DNA from: Erysipelotrichaceae bacterium
Lineage (GTDB): Bacteria > Bacillota_I > Bacilli_A > Erysipelotrichales > Erysipelotrichaceae
Reading direction: 5' to 3'
Assembly (NCBI GenBank): GCA_015058955.1
Contig: SVBJ01000017.1
Span: 1 to 39,442 of the forward strand
DNA: 39,442 bases
The notes beneath the pieces were generated by a model. It was not told the origin of the DNA. It made no database searches and worked only from the letters and a program-made list of their open reading frames with translations. Made by a program: the position numbers and the translations under genes. Position 1 is the first letter of the stretch. Each line of letters starts with the position of its first letter. Of this stretch, positions 8,547-17,153 are shown one piece after another.

Positions 8547-8552
8547 TATAAT
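8547..8552 (+). promoter_or_regulatory. Possible -10 element placing the uvrA start at +1
   Basis: TATAAT ends seven bases before the uvrA ATG, so a transcript from it would begin at or very near the A of the start codon. The sequence between has no ribosome site. A -35 hexamer is not convincing (TTACTG at 17-base spacing), so the promoter call is tentative. Confidence 0.35.
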
Positions 8553-8558
8553 TAAGAC

Positions 8559-11384
8559 ATGGACACAGATAAGATCGTTATAAAGGGGGCCAGGGAAAAC
8601 AACCTCCGCAACGTGTCTCTCGACATACCGAGAAACAGGTTCATCGTCATGACGGGATTAAGCGGCAGCGGTAAGACATCGCTGGCTTTTGACACGCTTT
8701 ATGCCGAAGCCCAGAGACGATTCATTGAATCCCTGAGTTCCTATGCCAGACAGTTTCTGGGCAATGTGGACAAGCCGGATGTAGACAGCATCGAAGGTCT
8801 TTCACCGGCCATTTCCATTGACCAGAAATCCACCAATAACAACCCGCGTTCAACCGTAGGTACGGTTACCGAAATATATGACTACCTCAGACTGCTTTAT
8901 GCCAGAATAGGAGTTCCATACTGTCCTAATCACAACATTCCAATCACTTCCCAGACGATTAAGCAGATGCTGGAGCAGGTCATGGCCTTACCGGAAGGTA
9001 CCAGGATCATGATCATGGCTCCGCTGGTCCGTCAGAAAAAGGGCCAGCACAGGGATCTTCTGGACAAGATGAGAAAGGAAGGTTATGTCAGAGCTGAGAT
9101 CGACGGGGAAATGGTTCTGCTGGAAGAAGAAATCAACCTGGATAAGAACCGGAAACACGACATCAGCATTGTCGTTGACAGAATGGTATTAAGGGAAGAA
9201 AACCGTTCCCGTATCCATGATTCCCTGGAAACGGTCCTGAAGCTTTCCGATGGGTTAGTGGTAGTTAAGCATGGGGATGAGGAACTGCTGTTCTCCAACA
9301 AGTACGCCTGCAAGTACTGCGGCTTTTCTGTGCCTAATCTGGAACCGCGTCTGTTCTCATTCAACTCACCTCTGGGAGCCTGTCCTGACTGCAACGGTCT
9401 GGGCTTCAAGCAGAAGGTAGACCTGGATAACCTGATCCCTGACCCGGATAAATCCATCAGGGAAGGCGGTATCCGCTATTACAAGAACATCGTGGACAGT
9501 GAAGTCATTGAATGGCAGTCCTATAAGGCACTTCTTGACCACTATCACATTTCCCTGGACAAGCCGTTAAAGGATTTCTCCAAAAAGGAAATGGATATCA
9601 TTCTCTACGGTTCAAAGGAACCTATTAATTATGAAATCAATTCCCGAGGGGGAACGTCATACAAGAAAACCGGCTTCATTGAAGGCGTTGTCAGCCTGAT
9701 TGAAAGAAGGTTTGCGGAAACCACTTCAAGCATGTCCCGTGAATGGTACGGATCATTCATGGCTGATCTGGAGTGCCCGACCTGTCATGGCCGCCGTCTT
9801 AATGAGATGGCTCTGGCTGTCAAGGTCGGGGGTCTGAACATTATAGAATGGACACAGATGTCCATCAAGCAGGCCGTTGACTTCATTGAAAACCTGCAGC
9901 TTACCGAAACCCAGAAAAAGATCGGTGAACTGGTAATAAAGGAAATCTATAACAGACTGAAGTTCTTAAAGGACGTCGGTCTGGAATACCTGACTCTGGA
10001 CCGCATGGCCGGTACCTTAAGCGGCGGGGAATCCCAGCGTATCCGTCTGGCTACTCAGATCGGATCCAAGCTGACGGGAGTTCTGTATGTTCTGGATGAA
10101 CCGAGCATCGGTCTGCATCAGAAGGACAATGCCAAGCTGCTGGCAGCCTTAAAGGAAATGAGAGATCTGGGCAATACTCTGATCGTGGTTGAACATGATG
10201 AGGAAACCATGAGAGAGTGTGACTGGATCGTTGACGTCGGCAGATTTGCCGGCATCCATGGCGGTGAGATCGTATACAACGGTCCGGCTGAGGGTATCGT
10301 TAACTGCGAAGATTCCATTACCGGTGATTATCTCTCGGGCAGAAGAACGATAGAGATCCCGGAAAAGAGAAGAAAAGGTAACGGCAAGTTCATCAAGATC
10401 ACCGGAGCTGAGGAAAACAACCTGAAGAAACTGAATGTTTCTCTGCCTCTGGGAACTTTCATCTGTGTTACCGGTGTTTCCGGTTCCGGCAAGAGCACGC
10501 TGGTCAATGAAGTACTGGGAAAGAGCGTTCTGAAGGCTCTCGGTCGTGCCAGGGTAAAACCGGGCAAGGTCAAGAAGATTGAGGGCATTGAAGAACTGGA
10601 CAAGATCGTCATCATTGACCAGGATCCGATCGGCCGTACGCCGCGTTCCAACCCGGCTACCTATACCGGTGTCTTTGATGACATCAGAGGTCTGTTTGCG
10701 CAGACTCCGGATGCCAAGATGAGAGGCTATGACAAGGGACGCTTCTCCTTCAACGTTCCGGGTGGGCGCTGTGAAGCCTGCTGGGGCGATGGTGTCAAGA
10801 GGATCTCCATGAGCTTTTTACCTGATGTCTATGTTCCTTGCGAGGAATGTCACGGCACCAGATACAATGAGGAGACTCTGCAGGTCAGATTCAAGGGCAA
10901 AAACATTTACGATGTGCTGGAGATGACCGGGGATGAGGCTCTGGAATTCTTCTCATCAGTGCCTAAGATCAGAAACAAGCTGCAGACCCTGATCGACGTA
11001 GGTCTGGGATACATGAAACTCGGTCAGAGTGCGACCACCATTTCCGGCGGTGAAGCACAGAGAGTAAAACTGGCCAGCGAACTCCAGAAGAAGGCTACCG
11101 GAAAGACCTTGTTCATTCTTGACGAACCGACTACCGGTCTGCACAGTTATGATGTGGACAGATTGCTGAAGGTGCTGCAGAGGATAGTGTCACACGGTGA
11201 TACCATACTGGTAATTGAACACAACCTGGACATCATCAAGAATGCAGACTATATTATAGATCTTGGACCGGAAGGCGGAGACGATGGCGGTACGGTTGTT
11301 GCCAAGGGTACTCCTGAAGCTGTCGCCAAAGTTGAGAAGAGCTATACCGGTCAGTATCTCAAGAAGATTCTGGGAGGCAGGTAA
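8559..11384 (+). CDS. uvrA: Excinuclease ABC subunit A
   Basis: 941 residues, the normal UvrA length. This is the DNA-damage recognition ATPase of nucleotide excision repair, acting with UvrB. Two ABC ATPase modules are seen: Walker A GLSGSGKTS near 34 and GVSGSGKST near 640, signatures LSGGESQRIRLA near 490 and ISGGEAQRVKLA near 830. Zinc modules are present as CKYCGF with CPDCNG and as CEACWGDG with CEECHG. No uvrB is adjacent; in Bacillus uvrB precedes uvrA. The start lacks a visible Shine-Dalgarno sequence (see the -10 element just upstream). Its TAA shares one base with the hprK ATG (TAATG). Confidence 0.98.
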   Translation: MDTDKIVIKGARENNLRNVSLDIPRNRFIVMTGLSGSGKTSLAFDTLYAEAQRRFIESLSSYARQFLGNVDKPDVDSIEGLSPAISIDQKSTNNNPRSTVGTVTEIYDYLRLLYARIGVPYCPNHNIPITSQTIKQMLEQVMALPEGTRIMIMAPLVRQKKGQHRDLLDKMRKEGYVRAEIDGEMVLLEEEINLDKNRKHDISIVVDRMVLREENRSRIHDSLETVLKLSDGLVVVKHGDEELLFSNKYACKYCGFSVPNLEPRLFSFNSPLGACPDCNGLGFKQKVDLDNLIPDPDKSIREGGIRYYKNIVDSEVIEWQSYKALLDHYHISLDKPLKDFSKKEMDIILYGSKEPINYEINSRGGTSYKKTGFIEGVVSLIERRFAETTSSMSREWYGSFMADLECPTCHGRRLNEMALAVKVGGLNIIEWTQMSIKQAVDFIENLQLTETQKKIGELVIKEIYNRLKFLKDVGLEYLTLDRMAGTLSGGESQRIRLATQIGSKLTGVLYVLDEPSIGLHQKDNAKLLAALKEMRDLGNTLIVVEHDEETMRECDWIVDVGRFAGIHGGEIVYNGPAEGIVNCEDSITGDYLSGRRTIEIPEKRRKGNGKFIKITGAEENNLKKLNVSLPLGTFICVTGVSGSGKSTLVNEVLGKSVLKALGRARVKPGKVKKIEGIEELDKIVIIDQDPIGRTPRSNPATYTGVFDDIRGLFAQTPDAKMRGYDKGRFSFNVPGGRCEACWGDGVKRISMSFLPDVYVPCEECHGTRYNEETLQVRFKGKNIYDVLEMTGDEALEFFSSVPKIRNKLQTLIDVGLGYMKLGQSATTISGGEAQRVKLASELQKKATGKTLFILDEPTTGLHSYDVDRLLKVLQRIVSHGDTILVIEHNLDIIKNADYIIDLGPEGGDDGGTVVAKGTPEAVAKVEKSYTGQYLKKILGGR

Positions 11385-12319
11385 TGAGCAGTAAAGTATA
11401 TGTAAGAGACATCTACAATTATTTTGGATACCGTCAGATCTCAGGTGACGATTCATCACTGGACCGTCTGGTTACGGTGAGTGACGTCATGAGACCGGGA
11501 CTGGAGCTTACGGGACACTTTGAACATTCCCCGGGCAGAATAGTCATTCTCGGCAGCAAGGAAATGAACTTCATCAATACGATGATGGATCATGACCTGC
11601 AGGTAAAGGCCTTTGATTTTCTGACCAGGGATGAAATACCGATGATCCTTATTTCCAAGGACATGGCATGCCCTGAAGTCCTGCTGGAGATCGCCAGGGA
11701 AAAGAACTTCCCAATCTTTACCTCATATGCCCATACGGTTTCACTGATCATGGAACTGCTGAACTATCTGGAAGATTTCTTTGCGGAAGTCGAGTCAGTT
11801 CATGGCGTACTGATGCAGGTTTATGGCCGTGGGGTACTGATCACCGGTGAAAGCGGCATAGGTAAAAGTGAAATTGCTCTGGAACTGATCAAAAAGGGCC
11901 ATATTCTGGTCGCTGATGACAGAGTGGATGTTTACAGAGCTCATAACAAGATCTTCGGGGAAGCACCGGAATTATTAAGAAACATGCTGGAGTTAAGGGG
12001 CGTTGACGTCATTAACGTAGTAGACATGTTCGGCGTAATGGCTTCCACGGAGAAGTCATCAATTGAATGCATAGTCGAGCTGAAACGCTGGACTCAGGAT
12101 AATGATTTTGACCGACTTGGTCTCAATAACAGTCAAGTTGAAACGCTTTTCGGTATTGATCTGCCGAAAATGGTCATCCCGGTCAGGGAAGGCCGTTCAA
12201 TCGCTGCCATCATTGAGGCTACGGTTACCAATATAATTCTGCGTCAGAAAGGCGTCAATTCTTCCGAGGTATTCGGACAGAAGGTGGCTGAACTGATCGA
12301 CAGAAACAAAGAGGAGTAA
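11384..12319 (+). CDS. hprK: HPr kinase/phosphorylase
   Basis: 311 residues. It phosphorylates HPr on Ser46 and reverses this with phosphate, releasing pyrophosphate; it is the sensor of carbon catabolite repression in Gram-positives. Visible are the conserved His140 in ESVHGVL, Walker A GESGIGKS (155-162), the VADDR acidic pair (178-179) and a variant of the HprK signature, LELRGVDVINVVDMFG (203-217). It overlaps uvrA by one base and is four bases from lgt, so the operon is tightly coupled. A PpaX-like pyrophosphatase domain, which would remove the PPi made by the phosphorylase reaction, is fused to the next gene product. Confidence 0.96.
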   Translation: MSSKVYVRDIYNYFGYRQISGDDSSLDRLVTVSDVMRPGLELTGHFEHSPGRIVILGSKEMNFINTMMDHDLQVKAFDFLTRDEIPMILISKDMACPEVLLEIAREKNFPIFTSYAHTVSLIMELLNYLEDFFAEVESVHGVLMQVYGRGVLITGESGIGKSEIALELIKKGHILVADDRVDVYRAHNKIFGEAPELLRNMLELRGVDVINVVDMFGVMASTEKSSIECIVELKRWTQDNDFDRLGLNNSQVETLFGIDLPKMVIPVREGRSIAAIIEATVTNIILRQKGVNSSEVFGQKVAELIDRNKEE

Positions 12320-12323
12320 GATT

Positions 12324-13778
12324 ATGGAGTTTTTCCCAAGCCATCAGGTACTGTTAAGGATAGGCAACTTTGAACTTCGCTGGTATGCCTTTCTGATCAT
12401 GACCGGTGCCCTGCTGGCATATTTTCTGACAAACAGAGGTCTGAAAAAGGCCGGTTATGATGATGATGTGGCTGATGATCTGTTTGTCGGCTGTTTAAGC
12501 TGCGGAGTTATCGGAGCCCGTCTGTGGTATGTACTGTTTTCCGATCTGAGTGCCTATCTGGCTGATCCGTTAAGTATCTTCAAGGTCTGGGAAGGCGGTC
12601 TGGCCATCCACGGCGGGGTCATTGGTGGCCGGTTATTCGTACTGTGGTATGTCAGAAAGCATAATTATGCGTTCCTGCACATTACTGACATTGTATTGCC
12701 AACCGTTCTGCTGGCTCAGGCCACTGGACGCTGGGGCAATTTTGCCAACTTTGAGTGCTACGGTCCGGAAGTTGATGAAAGCTTCTTTGACGGCATTCTC
12801 AGCTTCATCAAGAAGGACATGTATATTGACGGTGCCTACCGCATGCCGATGTTTTTCTTCGAAAGCGTGTTATGCGTGCTGGGCTTCTTCCTGATCCGTC
12901 TTTATCAAAGACGCAAGGGTGTCAGAAGAGGGGACGGTACCTTCGGATACATTCTGTGGTATGGAGCAGTCCGTTTCTGGATCGAATCATTCCGTACCGA
13001 CTCTCTGATGATCGGACCGTTCAAGATGGCTCAAGTCGTTTCAGTTGTCGGAGTCGTTGTCGGTCTGGCTGGCATGCTTGGTGCCTTTGACAGATGGATC
13101 AAGGGTAAGAAGCCGCTGCTGGTATTTGACAATGACGGAACCCTGCTGGACACTGAGGAATGCATTACCAGATCATTTGACATTGTTCTGAAGAAGCATG
13201 TTCCGGGCATTGTCCTGACTGACCGGGATTATGCCGGTTTCCTGGGACCAACGCTGCAGGAATCATTTGAAAAGTATGCCCCGGGCCAGGATGTGGAAAA
13301 ACTGGTCGAGGAATACCGCGAGATCAACAGGCAGATGCATTTCCAGGGAGCAGTCAAGCCGATGAAAAATGTACCGGAGCTGCTGGAATGGCTGAAGAAG
13401 GAAGGCTATGAAATCGCCATCGGTTCATCAAAGAAAGCCGCAACCGTCAGACTGGGTCTGGAAGTATGCGGACTGGAAGATTATTTTGATACCATTATCG
13501 GCGTCGATGACGTCAAGAAACATAAACCTGACAAGGAAACGATCGTTAAAGCCTGCAGGGCTAAGAAAGGCTGTCTGTCCAACTGCATCTATGTTGGCGA
13601 TTCAGCTGGGGATGTGGAATGTGCCCGCAATGCCGGCGTGTTCTCCATTGCCTTATGTTCCAATGAACTGAAGAGGCAGGAACTGCTGGATGCCAAGCCT
13701 AACAGACTGATCGATGATATGCGGGAAATCAGGGAGATACTGAAGGAGGATCATCCATGGACATACAATATGATGTAG
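12324..13778 (+). CDS. lgt: Lgt-PpaX fusion: prolipoprotein diacylglyceryl transferase with C-terminal HAD phosphatase
   Basis: 484 residues. Residues 1 to about 256 form a complete Lgt: several membrane helices, GGLAIHGGVIGG (91-102, catalytic-region His96), GRWGNFANFECYG (135-147, essential Arg136 equivalent) and a final helix KMAQVVSVVGVVVGLAG. After the short linker FDRWIKGKK an entire HAD hydrolase follows (263-484): nucleophile and acid in FDNDGT (Asp269, Asp271), motif II GSSKKAATVR, KKHKPDKET and the metal-binding VGDSAGDVE. In Bacillus lgt and ppaX are separate neighbours after hprK; here they form one reading frame. The HAD part is predicted to face the cytoplasm. The stop overlaps trxB by 22 bases. 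A simple sequencing join is unlikely since the linker reads smoothly, but this was not tested. Confidence 0.93.
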   Translation: MEFFPSHQVLLRIGNFELRWYAFLIMTGALLAYFLTNRGLKKAGYDDDVADDLFVGCLSCGVIGARLWYVLFSDLSAYLADPLSIFKVWEGGLAIHGGVIGGRLFVLWYVRKHNYAFLHITDIVLPTVLLAQATGRWGNFANFECYGPEVDESFFDGILSFIKKDMYIDGAYRMPMFFFESVLCVLGFFLIRLYQRRKGVRRGDGTFGYILWYGAVRFWIESFRTDSLMIGPFKMAQVVSVVGVVVGLAGMLGAFDRWIKGKKPLLVFDNDGTLLDTEECITRSFDIVLKKHVPGIVLTDRDYAGFLGPTLQESFEKYAPGQDVEKLVEEYREINRQMHFQGAVKPMKNVPELLEWLKKEGYEIAIGSSKKAATVRLGLEVCGLEDYFDTIIGVDDVKKHKPDKETIVKACRAKKGCLSNCIYVGDSAGDVECARNAGVFSIALCSNELKRQELLDAKPNRLIDDMREIREILKEDHPWTYNMM

Positions 13779-14677
13779 TAATCGTCGGCAGCGGCCCGGC
13801 AGGGCTGACTGCAGCAATCTATGCATCTCGTGCCAATCTGAAGACCGTCATTCTGGAAGCTGACACTCCGGGTGGAAAGCTGACCAAGACCTATGAAATC
13901 GAGAATTATCCGGGCATTGCCAAAATATCCGGTGTCGATCTGGCCATGCAGATGATGGAACACAGCGGAAACTGGGGTGCCGAAATCGAATATGACGGCT
14001 GTGAAAAGGTCATCCCGCACGAGGGATACTTTGAAGTCGTCTTAACCAGCGGCAATGTCATGACCACTAAAACCGTCATCGTTGCCAGTGGAACCAGGGA
14101 AAGACTGCTTGATCTGCCGCATGCAACTGAGTTTACTGGCAGAGGCATTTCCTACTGTGCCGTCTGTGACGGGGCGTTCTATAAGAACAAGGATGTTGTC
14201 GTAATCGGCGGAGGAAACAGTGCACTGGAAGAGTCACTCTATCTGACTCAGCTGGTCAACAGGGTTTACATCGTGATCAGAAGAGATGTTTTCCGTGCTG
14301 AACCGAAGGTTGTGGAAAAAGTCAGAAGCAACCCGAAGATCACGCTGATCACCAAGTCACTGCCTGATGCTCTGGTCATTGAAGACAATAAGGTCACAGG
14401 TCTGGTCATTAAGAATGTTGACAGCGGTGAACTGACGACTCTGGATTGTGCCGGAATATTCCCTTACATCGGAGCAGATCCGGCAACCGGTTTCCTGCAG
14501 GATCTCGGTGTACTCAACAAGAACGGGTACATGGAAGTTGACCGGAACATGGAAACAGCCATCAAGGGACTTTATGGTGCCGGTGATGTCGTTGTCAAGG
14601 ACTTAAGACAGGTAGTAACGGCCACCAATGACGGTGCCATTGCCGCCAACAGCGCTGCCAGAAAGATCAACGGTTAA
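13757..14677 (+). CDS. trxB: Thioredoxin-disulfide reductase
   Basis: 306 residues, the usual low-molecular-weight TrxB. FAD-binding GSGPAG at 11-16, redox-active CAVC (Cys134, Cys137) in GISYCAVCDG, NADPH-binding GGGNSALEES, and a final FAD motif GLYGAGDVVVKDLRQVVTA. It reduces thioredoxin with NADPH. Translation starts inside the end of the lgt fusion gene with GAAGGAGGATC as ribosome site. trxB in the hprK-lgt neighbourhood is a conserved Bacillota arrangement. Confidence 0.97.
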   Translation: MDIQYDVVIVGSGPAGLTAAIYASRANLKTVILEADTPGGKLTKTYEIENYPGIAKISGVDLAMQMMEHSGNWGAEIEYDGCEKVIPHEGYFEVVLTSGNVMTTKTVIVASGTRERLLDLPHATEFTGRGISYCAVCDGAFYKNKDVVVIGGGNSALEESLYLTQLVNRVYIVIRRDVFRAEPKVVEKVRSNPKITLITKSLPDALVIEDNKVTGLVIKNVDSGELTTLDCAGIFPYIGADPATGFLQDLGVLNKNGYMEVDRNMETAIKGLYGAGDVVVKDLRQVVTATNDGAIAANSAARKING

Positions 14678-14702
14678 CCTGAGAAACAATTACCGGTTTT
14701 TA

Positions 14703-14731
14703 TAGTCAAATTGTTTGCGGTATTCTATAAT
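14703..14731 (+). promoter_or_regulatory. Promoter of the PTS IIA gene
   Basis: TAGTCA at 14703 and TATAAT at 14726 are 17 bases apart, 50 bases upstream of the ribosome site AGGAGG of the IIA gene. The 104-base gap after trxB indicates a separate transcription unit. Confidence 0.5.
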
Positions 14732-14781
14732 GTCTTTGTAAAATACAGAAATAATAATCGTTTCAAAACAGGAGGTATAGA

Positions 14782-15291
14782 ATGGGATTATTTGATTTTT
14801 TCAAGAAAAAAGAAAAAGTAGTTCTGGAACCGGTAAACGTAGATGATGATGCCATCGTCGCTCTTAACGACGCCAAGGTCATTGACATCGCTGAAGTTTC
14901 AGATCCTGTATTCGCCCAGAAGATGATGGGTGACGGCATAGCATTTGTATTTGAAGGTGATAAGACTGTTTTATGCGCACCTGCCAATGGAACGTTAACA
15001 GTCCTCTTCCCGACGGGACATGCTTTTGGCGTTACCACCAACAATGGCGTTGAACTGCTGATCCATTGCGGTATTGATACCGTTAATGCCAATGGTGATG
15101 GGTTCAGGCTTCTGACGAAGAAACAGGGCGATACTGTCAAGGCCGGCGATCCGATCGTTGAAGTTGACCTGAAGAAACTTTCTGCCAAGTACGACATGAG
15201 CACAATGCTGATCGTAACCAATGCCAACGGCAGAGAAATTACCTTCATTGATCCGGCTGAAGTAAAGCGCGGGGAATCCGTAATCAAGTAA
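14782..15291 (+). CDS. crr: PTS glucose-type IIA component
   Basis: 169 residues, a stand-alone EIIA of the glucose superfamily. It accepts phosphate from HPr and passes it to an IIB domain. The two active-site histidines are visible: His80 in TGHAFG and His95 in ELLIHCGIDT (the phosphorylated one), with the following VNANGDGF. The N-terminal MGLFDFFKKKEK is an amphipathic, lysine-rich leader as in the E. coli protein, probably membrane-associating. No IIBC gene lies nearby, so it serves a permease elsewhere. It is not in the hprK operon but lies near it and is functionally linked through HPr. Confidence 0.9.
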   Translation: MGLFDFFKKKEKVVLEPVNVDDDAIVALNDAKVIDIAEVSDPVFAQKMMGDGIAFVFEGDKTVLCAPANGTLTVLFPTGHAFGVTTNNGVELLIHCGIDTVNANGDGFRLLTKKQGDTVKAGDPIVEVDLKKLSAKYDMSTMLIVTNANGREITFIDPAEVKRGESVIK

Positions 15292-15303
15292 TTAACTGAA
15301 AAG

Positions 15304-15329
15304 AAGAACAGAGCGATCTGTTCTTTTTT
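15304..15329 (+). terminator. Terminator after the IIA gene
   Basis: Stem AGAACAGA with TCTGTTCT, GCGA tetraloop, then TTTTT, 12 bases after the stop codon. Confidence 0.88.
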
Positions 15330-15338
15330 ACGCACTGA

Positions 15339-15363
15339 AAAGGATCTGCAATGCAGACCCTTT
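15339..15363 (-). terminator. Second hairpin, probably leftward terminator
   Basis: An 11-bp stem with one mismatch (AAAGGATCTGC with GCAGACCCTTT) and a 3-base loop. On the minus strand it is followed by T-rich sequence and stands just after the end of the leftward remnant at 15369-15492; on the plus strand it is followed by TGTTTTCT and could back up the IIA terminator. Confidence 0.5.
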
Positions 15364-15368
15364 GTTTT

Positions 15369-15492
15369 CTATGAAGCTTTTCTTTTTCCGTCAAACAGTA
15401 TCATCGCCAGTGCCAATGACAGACAGCGTCAGCAGGATAAAGACAGTCAGAAGACAAAATGATATGGTTTTAACAGACGGTAGTTATTTCAT
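15369..15492 (-). pseudogene. Possible decayed small membrane-protein gene
   Basis: On the minus strand a good ribosome site (GGAGG, eight bases before ATG 15492) leads into ATG AAA TAA, then an open frame encoding VKTISFCLLTVFILLTLS, a typical transmembrane helix. After a CTGTCTGTC slip-prone repeat the reading continues in another frame as LALAMILFDGKRKAS before TAG. Joined, this would be a microprotein of about 40 residues with one helix and a basic tail. Two lesions (a stop at codon 3 and a frameshift) would be needed, so I call it a remnant rather than a gene. The ribosome site, hydrophobic frame and following hairpin argue against pure chance. The rest of the 447-base gap between the IIA gene and mgtE shows the two hairpins and AT-rich sequence only. 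Confidence 0.3.
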
Positions 15493-15738
15493 GAGTTTTG
15501 CCTCCAGGAAATGAAGTTCATAATATTTAATTATAAATTGTTTTACGGTTAAATCAGTATTCTGTTACAGTTTTCCTGCTTGGCTGCATTCTGACTGGTT
15601 CTTTGTGCAAAATCGGTGTTTTTATTGTCCCGTTTTTCCAAAATAGAGGTTGAAATGCTTTTTTTTGACTGTTTCAGAATATATAATTTACTTGATAACA
15701 ATGCTTTTTCTGTTGTTTTCCGGGGGAGGATTTTCCGC

Positions 15739-17133
15739 ATGCAGAACATGGATTATTTACAGGACGAGAATGTCAAAGAGATAATTGAACTTATCAAGAC
15801 CATTAAGCAGCCTCGTAAGCTGCGCCGGGAACTGGAGAATTACCATGACAATGACATCTCCTATGCCCTGGAAGGACTGACCAAAGAAGAAAGACTCTCT
15901 CTGTATCAGATCATCGGCCTGGAAAGAACCGCCGATGTATTCTCCTATCTTGATGATGTTGACGAGTATCTCTCAGAGATCAACCTGAATGATGCCGCCA
16001 GGATCATTGAAGAAATGGACTCTGACGATGCCGTTGACGTACTGGAACAGATCGATGATGAATTTGCGGACAAACTGGTTTCCTTACTGACAAAGAAGAC
16101 CAGCCGTGACATCAGACTGATCAGATCATATGATGAAGATGAGATCGGTTCCAAGATGACAACCAACTATGTTTCCATTCCGCGTACTTCAACCATCAAG
16201 GAAGCGATGAAGGAACTGGTCAGACAGTCAGAAGACAACGACAATATCGATCCAATCTATGTTACTGACGAAAAGGATCAGTTCTATGGAGAGATCCCTC
16301 TGAAGGAACTGATCAAGGCCAGAGCCAATGCCAATCTGGAAAACCTCATCATCACTGAATACCCGGTCATTCATGACCACGAGAAGATCGCTGATGCCCT
16401 GACTTACATCAGGGAATATGCAGAGCAGTCCATCCCGGTAATCAGTGAGGATAACAGGCTGCTTGGTGTTCTGACTGCTCAGGACATCATTGAAACAGTT
16501 GATGAAGAGCTGTCGGAAGACTACGCCAAGTTGGCCGGCTTGACCGCTGAAGAAGACCTGAATGAGTCACTGTTTGATTCCATGAAGAAAAGGCTGCCAT
16601 GGTTAGGCGCTCTGCTGGTATTGGGCATGATGGTTTCCTCAGTGGTAGGCATCTTTGAGGGTGTCGTAGCTCAGATAGCTATCATCGTCTGCTTCCAGTC
16701 ACTGGTACTGGACATGGCCGGTAACGTCGGGACACAGTCTCTGGCTGTTACCATCAGAGTACTGATGGATGAAGACGTTACGTTTAAGCAGAAGTGGGGA
16801 CTGATCCTCAAGGAAGCCAGAGTAGGCCTGGCCAACGGACTGTTATTAGGTGCGGCTTCATTCCTGTTCATTGGTCTGTATGTGCATTTCTTCAAGGGGT
16901 ATCAGTGGGGCTTTGCCTTTGCGGTATCCTTCTGTGTCGGTGTGGCATTACTGGTAGCCATGCTGATATCATCACTGGTAGGAACCACGGTTCCAATGAT
17001 CTTCCATAAGCTTAACATTGACCCGGCTGTAGCTTCCGGACCATTCATCACAACGATCAACGACCTGGTGGCCGTAGTCTCATATTACGGTCTGGCCTGG
17101 ATCCTGCTGATTAATGTATTAAAGTTAGTGTAA
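15739..17133 (+). CDS. mgtE: Magnesium transporter MgtE
   Basis: 464 residues from ATG 15739, which follows GGGGGAGGA; an upstream in-frame ATG at 15616 would add 41 residues of Phe/Tyr-rich sequence not found in MgtE and lacks a ribosome site. Order: MgtE N domain of helical repeats (about 1-130, acidic, with LNDAARIIEEMDSDDAVDVLEQI), two CBS domains (about 135-260), a plug helix and five membrane helices (about 285-464) including the conserved GNVGTQSLAVTIR. It is a Mg2+-gated channel in which the N and CBS domains sense cytosolic Mg2+. It is followed after 20 bases by the phosphate cotransporter gene. A -10-like TATAAT at 15682 lies upstream; I see no M-box-like structure in the leader. 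Confidence 0.93.
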   Translation: MQNMDYLQDENVKEIIELIKTIKQPRKLRRELENYHDNDISYALEGLTKEERLSLYQIIGLERTADVFSYLDDVDEYLSEINLNDAARIIEEMDSDDAVDVLEQIDDEFADKLVSLLTKKTSRDIRLIRSYDEDEIGSKMTTNYVSIPRTSTIKEAMKELVRQSEDNDNIDPIYVTDEKDQFYGEIPLKELIKARANANLENLIITEYPVIHDHEKIADALTYIREYAEQSIPVISEDNRLLGVLTAQDIIETVDEELSEDYAKLAGLTAEEDLNESLFDSMKKRLPWLGALLVLGMMVSSVVGIFEGVVAQIAIIVCFQSLVLDMAGNVGTQSLAVTIRVLMDEDVTFKQKWGLILKEARVGLANGLLLGAASFLFIGLYVHFFKGYQWGFAFAVSFCVGVALLVAMLISSLVGTTVPMIFHKLNIDPAVASGPFITTINDLVAVVSYYGLAWILLINVLKLV

Positions 17134-17153
17134 AACACTGAAAAGGAGTTTAT

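Noticed and set aside
14677-14710. Terminator between trxB and the IIA gene
   Set aside because: Only a 4-bp CGGT/ACCG pairing before a short T-run; too weak to call.
15493-15738. Possible magnesium riboswitch (M-box) before mgtE
   Set aside because: The leader is short and AT-rich, and I could find neither the conserved M-box stems nor a terminator-antiterminator pair.
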